From contig WRIL01000005.1 in NCBI GenBank assembly GCA_009782775.1, positions 29,623 through 93,622 of the forward strand: DNA of 64,000 nt, written 5' to 3'. Positions 43,974-51,232 of the stretch are shown piece by piece; position 1 is the first letter of the stretch; every line of letters begins with the position of its first letter. The position numbers were made by a program, and so were the translations under genes. Source of the stretch: Desulfovibrionaceae bacterium (GTDB lineage: Bacteria; Desulfobacterota; Desulfovibrionia; Desulfovibrionales; Desulfovibrionaceae). The notes below the pieces were generated by a model. The model did not search any database, was not told where the DNA came from, and saw only the letters and a program-made list of their open reading frames with translations.

Positions 43974-45641
43974 ATGGGTAAGAAAGTGATCATCGTGGGC
44001 GGCATGGCGGCCGGAGCCAGCGCCTCGGCCAGATTGCGCCGTTTGGACGAAAAGGCGGAAATCCTGCTTCTGGAGAAAGGAGAACACATCTCCTACGCCA
44101 GTTGCGGGCTCCCTTACTATGTAGGCGGGGTGATCGCGGACAGGCGCAAGCTCTTCGTGCAAACGCCCGAGGCCATGAAAACGCGCTTCAATCTGGATAT
44201 CCGCACCGGCCACGAACTGACGGAAATCTCTCCGGAAAACAGGACGATCTCCGTCAGAGATCTTTCCGGCCATGTATATGAGGAACATTACGATTGCCTT
44301 CTGCTGTGCATGGGAACCATGCCCATCGTTCTGGATTGGTTGAAACCCGGACCAAACGTCTTTTCGGTGCGAAACGTAGCGGACAGCGATGCCTTGCGGG
44401 AGCTCGCCACAGTCCGGCGGATCCAAAGCGTCGCACTCATCGGAGGGGGCCCCATCGGCCTGGAAATGGCGGAAATATTCCAAGGCTTGCAGCTTGAAAC
44501 GCATATCGTCGACCTGGCGGATCAGGTGCTGCCCGCCCTGGACCCGGATATGGCTGCCCATGTGCATCAGGAATTGCGCCGGCATAATGTGCGCCTGCAC
44601 TTGGGCTCCAAGGCCGTGCGCGCGGAAGGCGGCCCGGAAGGAATACGAACACTTCATCTGGAAAACGGGGAATCCATTCAGGCGGATCTGTTCATCCTGG
44701 GGCTGGGACTCCGGCCGGCAAGCGATCCGGCCAGGCGCGCGGGGTTGAAAATAGGCGCCACGGGAGGGATTGTAACCGATGAATATCTGCGCAGCTCCGA
44801 CCCGTTCATTTATGCCGCAGGGGACGTGATCCAGGCGAAAAACTTCGTCTCCGGCGGCGAATACCAATTTTCCTCAGCGGTGGCGGCAACCCGGCAGGGC
44901 TGGATTGCCGCAGGCAATATCCACGGCCTGAACCTTCCCTATAAGGGCGCCCAGAGCACTTTCATCGCCAAAGCCTTCACGCAGACCGCGGCGGCCACGG
45001 GCTTGAACGAAAAAACCCTTCGCGCCGGCGGATTCCCCCATGTGAGCATCCACCTCTCTCCCTCATCGCACGCCAGCTATTATCCGGGAGCCTCGGCCCT
45101 GAACCTGAAAGTGATTTTCGACCCCCGTGACGGGCGTCTGCTGGGAGCGCAAGGCGTAGGCGCGGCAGGGGTGGACAAAAGAATGGATGTTCTTTCCACA
45201 GCCCTGCGCGCGGGCCTCAACGTCTTTGAACTTCAGGATCTGGAGCTGGCCTACGCCCCGCCCTATTCCACAGCCAAGGATCCGGTCAATTTGGCCGGAT
45301 ATATCGCCGGCAATGCCGTTCTCGGCCTGACGGAGGTAACCCACTGGGCTCCGGCCCTTTCCGGAGCCGGAGAAAATGGCGCTTTGCTTCTGGATGTGCG
45401 CACCGACAAGGAATTTTCCGCCGGATCCGTCCCCGGAGCATACCATATTGCTCTCGATCAACTGCGCGAACGCTGTTCGGAACTGCCTGCCGGACGCGAA
45501 ATTTTCGTGTATTGCCTGAGCGGTCTGCGCAGTTATGTGGCGATTCGCATTCTGGCGCAACGGGGTTTCAGGGTAAAAAACATCAGCGGCGGCTACCTTT
45601 TGTATCAGGTTCTGACGCAAGACGGCCGCCTGTCTTGCTAA
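43974..45641 (+). CDS. CoA-disulfide reductase fused to rhodanese
   Basis: 555 aa. Residues 1-450 are a pyridine-nucleotide disulfide oxidoreductase: KVIIVGGMAAGASASARLRR (FAD), the single redox cysteine in SYASCGLPYYVGG (about residue 43, diagnostic of CoA-disulfide reductase and Nox), and VALIGGGPIGLEMAEIF (NADH). Residues about 465-555 are a rhodanese domain: LLLDVRTDKEFSAGSVPGA and the active-site loop VYCLSGLRS. CoADR-Rhd enzymes reduce CoA disulfide, CoA persulfide or polysulfide. In this locus it links CoA and sulfane sulfur chemistry. It has AGGAG upstream and converges on the next gene. Confidence 0.9.
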   Translation: MGKKVIIVGGMAAGASASARLRRLDEKAEILLLEKGEHISYASCGLPYYVGGVIADRRKLFVQTPEAMKTRFNLDIRTGHELTEISPENRTISVRDLSGHVYEEHYDCLLLCMGTMPIVLDWLKPGPNVFSVRNVADSDALRELATVRRIQSVALIGGGPIGLEMAEIFQGLQLETHIVDLADQVLPALDPDMAAHVHQELRRHNVRLHLGSKAVRAEGGPEGIRTLHLENGESIQADLFILGLGLRPASDPARRAGLKIGATGGIVTDEYLRSSDPFIYAAGDVIQAKNFVSGGEYQFSSAVAATRQGWIAAGNIHGLNLPYKGAQSTFIAKAFTQTAAATGLNEKTLRAGGFPHVSIHLSPSSHASYYPGASALNLKVIFDPRDGRLLGAQGVGAAGVDKRMDVLSTALRAGLNVFELQDLELAYAPPYSTAKDPVNLAGYIAGNAVLGLTEVTHWAPALSGAGENGALLLDVRTDKEFSAGSVPGAYHIALDQLRERCSELPAGREIFVYCLSGLRSYVAIRILAQRGFRVKNISGGYLLYQVLTQDGRLSC

Positions 45642-46213
45642 CTCGTATTCTTGACATAAACCTTAAGAATTTCACCTAGATACAAAGTGTGAAAATCATC
45701 GGCGTCGTAAAATTGCTCGCTGAGGTCGCTGGTCGTAAAACCATCCGCGCTCAGGGGGGCTTGGTACAGCTTTTTACAAATCAAAATGAGGGAAGCTTGC
45801 TTAAAAGACACCGTGCCATCAACCGAATACGGTGTCAGCCGGACCGTATCCCATCCGCATTTTGCAAGGATTTGACCCATGAGAAAAGAGAAAGGGGAGC
45901 AAAAACATTTTGGAGGCGGACCAGGTTCCTTCCCGCCCAATGCCAGAGCCTCTGTGTACTTTGGGCTGAAAAAGGAGAAAGCGAAACGGTCAGCCCCATC
46001 CACGAGTTTTTTGGTTGCGCTTTGCGGACGCAAATAGGCCGTGGCTACGAACCTGTCCCATAGCCACCCCAAAGCGCCCCAACTGGCTGTGGTGGCATTG
46101 TAGGGGAATCTTCCCCCTTCCTTTATGTTCCCCGCACTGACAAGCACATGGCCCACTGTTGCACCGATAAAGGGATTTCCAGGCAATTCCTCTACGCTGA
46201 TTTCCCTGAACAT
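45638..46213 (-). CDS. flavin-reductase-like FMN-binding protein 1
   Basis: 191 aa of the flavin reductase split-barrel family: NATTASWGALGWLWDRFVATAYLRPQS (substrate and FMN region) and DRFAFSFFSPKYTEAL. It is paralogous to the next gene, both starting MFREI-VEELP and ending in an LYLGEILKVYVK-type strand. The middle (about residues 88-110) is cysteine-bearing and unlike the paralog but stays in frame. ATG 46213 is chosen because AGGAGG lies directly upstream. It may hand electrons to a flavoprotein; the partner is unknown. Confidence 0.7.
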   Translation of the reverse strand: MFREISVEELPGNPFIGATVGHVLVSAGNIKEGGRFPYNATTASWGALGWLWDRFVATAYLRPQSATKKLVDGADRFAFSFFSPKYTEALALGGKEPGPPPKCFCSPFSFLMGQILAKCGWDTVRLTPYSVDGTVSFKQASLILICKKLYQAPLSADGFTTSDLSEQFYDADDFHTLYLGEILKVYVKNTS

Positions 46214-46266
46214 CACACCCTCCTGAACGCCTTTGGGCATTCTTTGTCGACAATCTCAAGGAAGCT

Positions 46267-46776
46267 TCATTCTGAAGCCGCTTTGACCAGGATTTTGACT
46301 ACCTCGCCCATGTACATGCTATGAAAATTTTTTTCCGGGTAGAAATCCCGCATCAGGTCCGGGATGGCGAATCCGGCGCCGGAAATGGGCATGTGGTAAA
46401 GTTTTCTACAAATCAGGATCAGATCCGCCTGCTCAAAAGCCGCCACGTCTTCAGCAAGATATGGGGTCAAACCGGCCTCACCCGCCGCATTCATATCCCC
46501 GCCGAGCTTATCGGCATCCGTCGCCGGACCGCCATGCCCCTGGGTAAAGAAGGAAAGGGCGTACCGCCCGGCTTTATCCGCGACCGTTTTAGTCCCGCTT
46601 GACCGGCGCAGATACACCGTGGCCACGGTTCTGTCCCAGAGTTGCCCCAAAGAGCCCCAACTGGCCGCGACAAAATTGAAGTTTCCGCCGCTTCCCGCGC
46701 TGACGAGCATATACCCTCTGCCTGCGCCGGTGAAAATATCTTCGGGCAGCTCCTCCACACCTATTTCTCTGAACAT
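46267..46776 (-). CDS. flavin-reductase-like FMN-binding protein 2
   Basis: 169 aa, paralog of the preceding gene (VAASWGSLGQLWDRTVATVYLRRSS, GRYALSFFTQGHGG, ADLILICRKLYHMPI). ATG 46776 has AGGAGG upstream. The two lie in tandem with a 53-base gap, suggesting a recent duplication. Proteins of this family accompany CoA and sulfur-compound reductases in anaerobes, but no specific reaction can be named from the sequence. Confidence 0.7.
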   Translation of the reverse strand: MFREIGVEELPEDIFTGAGRGYMLVSAGSGGNFNFVAASWGSLGQLWDRTVATVYLRRSSGTKTVADKAGRYALSFFTQGHGGPATDADKLGGDMNAAGEAGLTPYLAEDVAAFEQADLILICRKLYHMPISGAGFAIPDLMRDFYPEKNFHSMYMGEVVKILVKAASE

Positions 46777-47256
46777 CGAGTCCTCCTGGATCATCATGCA
46801 GGGTGCGCTTGAGCAGGCTTTTCCGTCGCAACGCGGCGTTTGCAAAGGCCAACTAATCGCTCACAAACAGTCGACATGAAAACTTCTTTGTGGCACAGTG
46901 CAAGACGCTCATCACAAGCATGCGGGGCGCCTATGCAGGCTGATCGCTCCCGACAGATTGCGTATTTTTAAAATCATAGCCGCGATCGGAGCGAAGGGCA
47001 AGCTGTTTCCCGGCGCGCGCGTCTGCAAATCAGGCAAGGGCTCAAAAACGGACTGCACGTGATTGAAATCACCCTGCCTCGGGACTTCAAGATCGGCAAA
47101 GAGCCCGTAAATTCCACGAGGAAAGACCGGCGTGAATATTCTGGCACACATTGAATCCGGCGGCACGCTTTCGACCCGTTACATCTACGCCACACCCGGC
47201 GATGGGACTTGCCCGGTATTGTCGCCAGCTTCGATACCGCCGGCGGGGATAGGCAT
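46777..47256. other. 480-base gap before selB, possible gene remnant
   Basis: No intact gene. On the plus strand, fragments read like protein in shifting frames: GLKNGLHVIEITLPRDFKIGK around 47030-47100, then TGVNILAHIESGGTLSTRYIY around 47123-47190. They are interrupted by stops and a frame change. This suggests a decayed gene of unknown identity upstream of selB. The promoters of selB and of the minus-strand flavin-reductase genes must also lie here. Confidence 0.35.
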
Positions 47257-49209
47257 ATGCCTGTTGTAATGGGCACAGCCGGGCACATTGATCACGGCAA
47301 GACAAGCCTGATTCGCGCTCTTACAGGCACGGACTGCGACCGCCTTGAAGAGGAAAAGCGCCGGGGAATTACCATTGAACTGGGTTTTGCCCAGATGCTC
47401 CTGCCGGGAGGAAGAACTCTCTCGATTGTCGACGTCCCCGGACACGAAAAATTCGTGAGGGCCATGGTGGCCGGAGCTACCGGCGTGGATTTCGTTCTGC
47501 TGGCTGTGGCCGCCACCGAAGGAGTCATGCCCCAGACCCGCGAGCACTTGGAAATATGCAAATTGCTCGGAATCCGGGCCGGAATCGTGGCCCTTACCAA
47601 GATCGACGCCGTGGACGAAGAAATGGCCGCCTTGGCCGCTGAAGATGTCGCCTGCCTTCTTGAAGGAAGCCCCCTGGAACATGCGGCGGTAATTCCCGTT
47701 TCCGCCCGGACAGGGCAAGGCCTCGACACGCTTGTACAAGGCCTTGCCGATCTGGAATCATCCTTCGTTCCCACCCGTTCGCAAGACCTTTTCCGGCTTC
47801 CGATCGACCGCGTGTTCACCCTGCGAGGCAGCGGAACCGTCGTTACCGGGACCATGATCGCCGGTTCGGTCAGCGTGGGCGACATTGTCGAACTGTATCC
47901 GTCTGGCCGGCGCAGCAAGGTGCGCGCCCTGCAAAGCCACGGCACAACAGTGCAAACGGCCGTGGCCGGACGGCGGACGGCCGTGAATATTCCGGATCTG
48001 GAGGTTCATGATATCGGCAGGGGCGATGTCGTCAGCTTTCCGGGCACTCTTTTCCCTTCCCGCCGTTGGGTGCTGGAACTGGCCTGCCTGGCCTCCTCTC
48101 CGCGCGCTTTGCGCCACAGGGCGGAAGTTCACTTCCATCACGGGACGCGAGAATTGCCGGCCCGCCTCTATTTCGTTGACCGCGACAAGCTCCAGCCTGG
48201 AGAAATTTGCCTGGCTGAAGCGCGCTTCGCGGAACCGGTCGCCGGAGTGTTCGGCGACCGCTGCGTGATCCGTTCATTTTCACCCCTGCGCACGGTGGCG
48301 GGAGGCGTTGTGCTAAACCCGGTTGGAACGGTTGGCGCGGGCATCCGTCGCCGAGGCCAGGGTTTTGCCGACTACTGCCGGCGGTTTGCGCCTCTGGCCG
48401 AAGAAGCTTCGGCTCCGGCGGCTCAGGCCGGGGTTGAAAAACGCGTCCTCACTCAGTTGCAGTGTACGGAAGGAGCTGAAAATGGCCTGCCCTTTGAACT
48501 GCTGCGGGTGCTCGCCAATCTTGACGCGAATGCTTTGGAAAAAGTTCTGGCCGCCTTATCCGGAGATCGCAAGATTTCCTGCTTCGACAAGAATCTGCGC
48601 CTCTACGTCACTGACAGCCGCCTGGAAGAACTCGCCGCATCCTGTATGACTTTTGTCAGCGACTATCATGCGCGCAATAATGCCATGCAGGGAGTGAAGC
48701 GCAGTGAGCTTGTTTCAGGCTGGGGCAAAGCCAGGGCGCCGAAATTGTCGCATTGCGTTATCGAACGGCTGCTCAAGCAGGGCAGACTGTCCATGGAAGG
48801 CGAATACCTGCGCCTGCCGGATCATTCGGCTGCTTTCAGCGGCAAGGATGCCCCTCTGGGCGAAGCCATCCTCTCCGCGCACCGGCAGGCCGGGATGACT
48901 CCGCCCAATATCGCCGAATTGCTGGAAAGCCTCAAGATCAGCAAAAAAGAAGCCGCTCCCATTCTGGCTGCCTTGCGTGACGCCGGAAAGCTCGTGCGTG
49001 TGGATGAGGGAATCTGGTATGCGGCGGAACATTTGAAAACAGCCGAGGAAATTGTTATAAGTTGGTTCGCAGGCCATGACACCCTGGATTTGGCGGATTT
49101 CAAATCCGTGACCGGCCTATCCCGCAAGTACATGCTGGCGCTTCTGGAATATTTTGACTCCAGAAATTTGACCATGCGCAATGGCGATGTGCGGGTGCTG
49201 CGTAAATAA
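47257..49209 (+). CDS. selB: selenocysteine-specific elongation factor SelB
   Basis: About 650 aa. The EF-Tu-like GTPase part has GTAGHIDHGKTSLIRALTG (P loop), DVPGHEKFVRAM and LTKIDAVD. Domains II-III follow with FRLPIDRVFTLRGSGTVVTG. The C-terminal third carries the winged-helix SECIS-binding domains (for example LLKQGRLSMEGEYLRLPDHS, MLALLEYFDSRNLTMRNGD). ATG 47257 after GGGGA is preferred to an upstream in-frame ATG because it gives the canonical start. SelB delivers Sec-tRNA to the ribosome at UGA-SECIS sites. The tRNA-Sec gene begins six bases after the stop. Confidence 0.95.
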   Translation: MPVVMGTAGHIDHGKTSLIRALTGTDCDRLEEEKRRGITIELGFAQMLLPGGRTLSIVDVPGHEKFVRAMVAGATGVDFVLLAVAATEGVMPQTREHLEICKLLGIRAGIVALTKIDAVDEEMAALAAEDVACLLEGSPLEHAAVIPVSARTGQGLDTLVQGLADLESSFVPTRSQDLFRLPIDRVFTLRGSGTVVTGTMIAGSVSVGDIVELYPSGRRSKVRALQSHGTTVQTAVAGRRTAVNIPDLEVHDIGRGDVVSFPGTLFPSRRWVLELACLASSPRALRHRAEVHFHHGTRELPARLYFVDRDKLQPGEICLAEARFAEPVAGVFGDRCVIRSFSPLRTVAGGVVLNPVGTVGAGIRRRGQGFADYCRRFAPLAEEASAPAAQAGVEKRVLTQLQCTEGAENGLPFELLRVLANLDANALEKVLAALSGDRKISCFDKNLRLYVTDSRLEELAASCMTFVSDYHARNNAMQGVKRSELVSGWGKARAPKLSHCVIERLLKQGRLSMEGEYLRLPDHSAAFSGKDAPLGEAILSAHRQAGMTPPNIAELLESLKISKKEAAPILAALRDAGKLVRVDEGIWYAAEHLKTAEEIVISWFAGHDTLDLADFKSVTGLSRKYMLALLEYFDSRNLTMRNGDVRVLRK

Positions 49210-49215
49210 GCATGA

Positions 49216-49309
49216 GGAAGCGTTTCGTCGCCGGTGCGGCGCCTGGTCTTCAAAACCAGTGGACGGCAGAAATGTCGTTTGTAGGTTCGACTCCTATACG
49301 CTTCCGCCA
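49216..49309 (+). tRNA. selC: tRNA-Sec (anticodon UCA)
   Basis: 94 bases including encoded CCA. The 8-bp acceptor stem GGAAGCGT/ACGCTTCC, the extended variable arm (GACGGC...GTCG) and anticodon loop CTTCAAA with TCA at 49250-49252 identify tRNA-Sec. The anticodon stem CTGGT/ACCAG and T-loop GGTTCGACTCC are intact. It sits six bases after selB, so the two are probably co-transcribed. Its 3' end has served as an integration site. Confidence 0.95.
49286..49302 (+). repeat. att site within the tRNA-Sec 3' end (attL)
   Basis: TTCGACTCCTATACGCT, 17 bases of the T arm and acceptor stem, recurs exactly at 50569-50585. This is the usual target of tyrosine-recombinase elements, with the tRNA end regenerated on insertion. 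The duplicate bounds a 1.3-kb remnant holding an integrase fragment and mazEF. Confidence 0.75.
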
Positions 49310-49324
49310 AGTAGAATTCAGAGA

Positions 49325-49366
49325 AGTCCGCCAAGGTTCAAAAAGCCTTGGCGGACTTGGTTTTTA
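49325..49366 (+). terminator. rho-independent terminator after selB-tRNA-Sec
   Basis: AGTCCGCCAAGG (49325-49336), loop TTCAAAAAG, CCTTGGCGGACT (49346-49357), then TGGTTTTTA. A 12-bp perfect stem followed by a U-run. It lies 16 bases after the tRNA, ending the selB-tRNA-Sec transcript. Confidence 0.85.
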
Positions 49367-49414
49367 TGGCTGATAGCTGTTCGGTGATATTCGCTAAAGT
49401 TTGTTGACATACCC

Positions 49415-49492
49415 CTGAAGATGCGCCAGCCGCACACTGTCCCTCTTGATCGGCAAGTGGTGAAGCTGTTGGAGGCGCTACGCGAGCAGACT
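49415..49492 (+). pseudogene. tyrosine recombinase (integrase) fragment
   Basis: About 26 codons read LKMRQPHTVPLDRQVVKLLE..., the conserved box between the catalytic motifs of P4-type phage and island integrases (K-M-R-x-P-H-x-V-P-L-S-x-Q). No start codon or catalytic Tyr/Arg motifs flank it. It lies about 100 bases after tRNA-Sec, where island integrases normally sit. Confidence 0.7.
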
Positions 49493-49547
49493 ATCTGGAT
49501 GAATTGCGGACACTTGGTTGATGGGCGGCAGTGGCAGACTGTACTTG

Positions 49548-49883
49548 TTAATCTCCAAAAATGGGTGACAACCTGGCCATAACTTCGCTCATTATGTCTT
49601 GAGGCAAACTTTCAAGCCATCTGCCTGCGCGAGCTGAAATATCCAGGGCGCGGGGCTGCTCGCAACGAACCACCCCTTTCGTCTTGGTGCCGCAATCCGC
49701 CAGCGACACTGCAAACCCCTTTGTACGAGCAAAATTTCCCTTGCTGGTTATGGGCAAAACTACAGGGACATTGGTTAGTCTATTAAAGGGCTCCGGTGAC
49801 ACGACCAGTACTGGGCGTTTGCCGCTCTGTTCATGCCCTTGCGTTGGCTCAAGTGAAACAAGGTAAATATCGCCCCGCTGCAT
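49548..49883 (-). CDS. MazF/PemK-type endoribonuclease toxin
   Basis: 111 aa. QRGDIYLVSLEPTQGHEQSGKRPVLVVSPEPFN is the N-terminal PemK/MazF signature, with RPVLVVS as its core strand. PVVLPITSKGNFARTKGFAV and GVVRCEQPRALDISAR follow. The ATG at 49883 overlaps the antitoxin stop by one base (TGATG), typical of coupled toxin-antitoxin pairs. MazF toxins cut mRNA at short motifs. Confidence 0.9.
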   Translation of the reverse strand: MQRGDIYLVSLEPTQGHEQSGKRPVLVVSPEPFNRLTNVPVVLPITSKGNFARTKGFAVSLADCGTKTKGVVRCEQPRALDISARAGRWLESLPQDIMSEVMARLSPIFGD

Positions 49884-50140
49884 CAGATTAGTTCCTGGCC
49901 GATAGCTGGGGATGTTACCCAAGTTTGATCCTCGTCTGAAACAGCAGCCCTGCGATCACATTGAGCCAAAAGCTCATCCAGGGTGTAGTTTTTTTTCTTG
50001 GCCGGCGTCATTACCAGACTGTCATCGGCTACGGCTAACCTTACCGCAGATCCTGCCCGAAGCTGCAGCATGTCCAATATAGCGGTGGGAACGGCCAACA
50101 TCACCGAACCTCCGACTTTTCTCAGATTACTGGTGTACAT
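49883..50140 (-). CDS. MazE/AbrB-type antitoxin
   Basis: 85 aa. The N-terminal half is an AbrB/SpoVT swapped-hairpin DNA-binding domain (LRKVGGSVMLAVPTAILDMLQLRAGSAVRLAV). The C-terminal half (KKKNYTLDELLAQCDRRAAVSDEDQ) is the flexible toxin-neutralising tail seen in MazE/PemI. It is the first gene of the pair and probably autoregulates it. GAGAGG is upstream of the ATG. Confidence 0.88.
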   Translation of the reverse strand: MYTSNLRKVGGSVMLAVPTAILDMLQLRAGSAVRLAVADDSLVMTPAKKKNYTLDELLAQCDRRAAVSDEDQTWVTSPAIGQELI

Positions 50141-50274
50141 AACCTCTCCTCAGTTGCAAATTATATTTTTGTATAACTTTGGTTTCAAAAGTTGACAAGC
50201 TGGCGGCGCGAAAAAGGATGGATGAGCTGCGATTGTCTGTCCGGATATGTTTCTCCCGCACGCGCTGAGCCAAC

Positions 50275-50296
50275 AGGGATTATTTGAATAATCCCT
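50275..50296. repeat. 22-base perfect palindrome upstream of mazE
   Basis: AGGGATTATT-TG-AATAATCCCT: 10-bp arms with a 2-base spacer, about 135 bases upstream of the antitoxin start. It could be an operator for MazE or another regulator. The following ATGGCTATTTTTTT would also allow a weak plus-strand terminator. Confidence 0.4.
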
Positions 50297-50369
50297 ACCC
50301 ATGGCTATTTTTTTCTTCAAAACGTAGCCTCCGCAACATACACGTGCCCTTGCCTCTGATATTCCGGAA

Positions 50370-50417
50370 TTGAGAGCTGGGCGGAGAGAAGGCCGCCCAT
50401 TGCACCCGCGCTCTCAA
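50370..50417 (+). ncRNA. candidate small structured RNA
   Basis: Outer stem TTGAGAGC/GCTCTCAA (50370-50377 with 50410-50417) encloses inner stem TGGGCGG/CCGCCCA (50378-50384 with 50393-50399) capped by AGAGAAGG. A strong rho-independent terminator follows at once. No ORF overlaps it convincingly. The nested perfect stems plus terminator look like the 3' part of a small RNA gene or a leader. I do not recognise the family. Confidence 0.35.
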
Positions 50418-50453
50418 GCCCCCCTGGAGTGGACACCAGGGGGGCTTTATTTA
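50417..50453 (+). terminator. rho-independent terminator
   Basis: AGCCCCCCTGG, loop AGTGGACA, CCAGGGGGGCT, then TTATTT: an 11-bp stem with a short U-rich tail, directly after the candidate small RNA. It may terminate that transcript on the plus strand. Confidence 0.75.
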
Positions 50454-50568
50454 AAGGGTAAGGTCAAAAGTGAGAGTGATCCTGCCTATGGGGCAGCGTT
50501 GAATTTTAGGGGTAGTCTAAATACGCAAACAGGTAATATCGAATATATACAGCATATTATAGCATATA

Positions 50569-50585
50569 TTCGACTCCTATACGCT
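50569..50585 (+). repeat. duplicate of the tRNA-Sec 3' end (attR)
   Basis: Exact 17-base copy of tRNA-Sec positions 49286-49302, not part of any tRNA here. It lies at the 3' edge of yedF, marking the far end of the integrated remnant. Confidence 0.75.
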
Positions 50586-51210
50586 ATAAAATAATGACTT
50601 TGTCCGCTACTTGCATGCTTGTGACCACATCCAGCATGTTCGTAGTCTGGCCTACGGCCTTTCGGGCCAGCAGTTCGAAAAAGTCGAGACAGGCGCCGCA
50701 GACCAGGATATCGGTGCCTGATTGTTCCAAGTTGCGCAACTCGTCGATGACCGGGCTGTTTTCAGCGGCAAGCGTCACGCCGCCGTTCAACAGCACAAGC
50801 CGCCAGAGTGTTTTTCCAAATTCCGGCAGCGTGGCAAGAAAGTTTTTCATGAGCTTGCCGCCAAGCGCGTCGTCCCCGGAACCAAAGACCGGCGAAGCAA
50901 GCAAAACCAGAACTTTGTCGTTGTTTTCAGAGGCGTTGCCGGCCTTCTTTCGCGCGACGGCGGAATCGGGCGCTTTGCAGGATGCGGCGTCCCCCTCCCG
51001 TAAAGCGGCAATGCGCCACAGGCCTGGCTCTGCCGTGCTCGTTGCGGCGTAGCCCTGCGAGGCGAGAAAGCGGCTGACGTTTTCCAAGGCAGGTTCGTTA
51101 TCGACGATCACCAAGATGCGCTCCGGAGACGATTCTTCCAGCAGGCGCTTTAGCCTGATGATGGGTTGCGGACAGGGCATGGTGCGGCAGTCGACGGTGA
51201 TGGCATCCAC
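50584..51210 (-). CDS. yedF: YedF-like selenium metabolism protein (TusA + DsrE-like)
   Basis: 208 aa. Residues 1-75 are a TusA/SirA domain with the MPCPQPIIRLKRLLEE signature (active-site Cys in CPxP). The C-terminal ~120 residues (DKVLVLLASPVFGSGDDALGGKLMKNFLATL... GTDILVCGACLDFFEL) are DsrE-like with a CGAC motif. This two-domain form is associated with selenium-using bacteria and may handle selenium or sulfur for SelD. It is the last gene of selD-selA-yedF. Confidence 0.88.
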   Translation of the reverse strand: MDAITVDCRTMPCPQPIIRLKRLLEESSPERILVIVDNEPALENVSRFLASQGYAATSTAEPGLWRIAALREGDAASCKAPDSAVARKKAGNASENNDKVLVLLASPVFGSGDDALGGKLMKNFLATLPEFGKTLWRLVLLNGGVTLAAENSPVIDELRNLEQSGTDILVCGACLDFFELLARKAVGQTTNMLDVVTSMQVADKVIIL

Positions 51211-51232
51211 AGGCGTGTCTCCTGGGAAAAGG

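Larger units (their letters stand above)
49286..50585. mobile_element. relic of an element integrated in tRNA-Sec
   Basis: Bounded by the 17-base direct repeat and containing a fragment of a tyrosine recombinase right after the tRNA, a mazEF-type toxin-antitoxin pair, and a structured sequence of unknown role. Everything else of the original island has been lost. The toxin-antitoxin pair may explain why this part persists. Confidence 0.65.

Noticed and set aside
45638..46213. Frameshift in the first flavin-reductase gene
   Set aside because: The unusual middle is flanked by in-frame homology to the paralog on both sides, so no net shift exists.
46981..47120. KDPG-aldolase fragment upstream of selB
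   Set aside because: NGLHVIEITLP resembles the aldolase core, but the sequence after it does not continue the match; kept only as an unassigned remnant.
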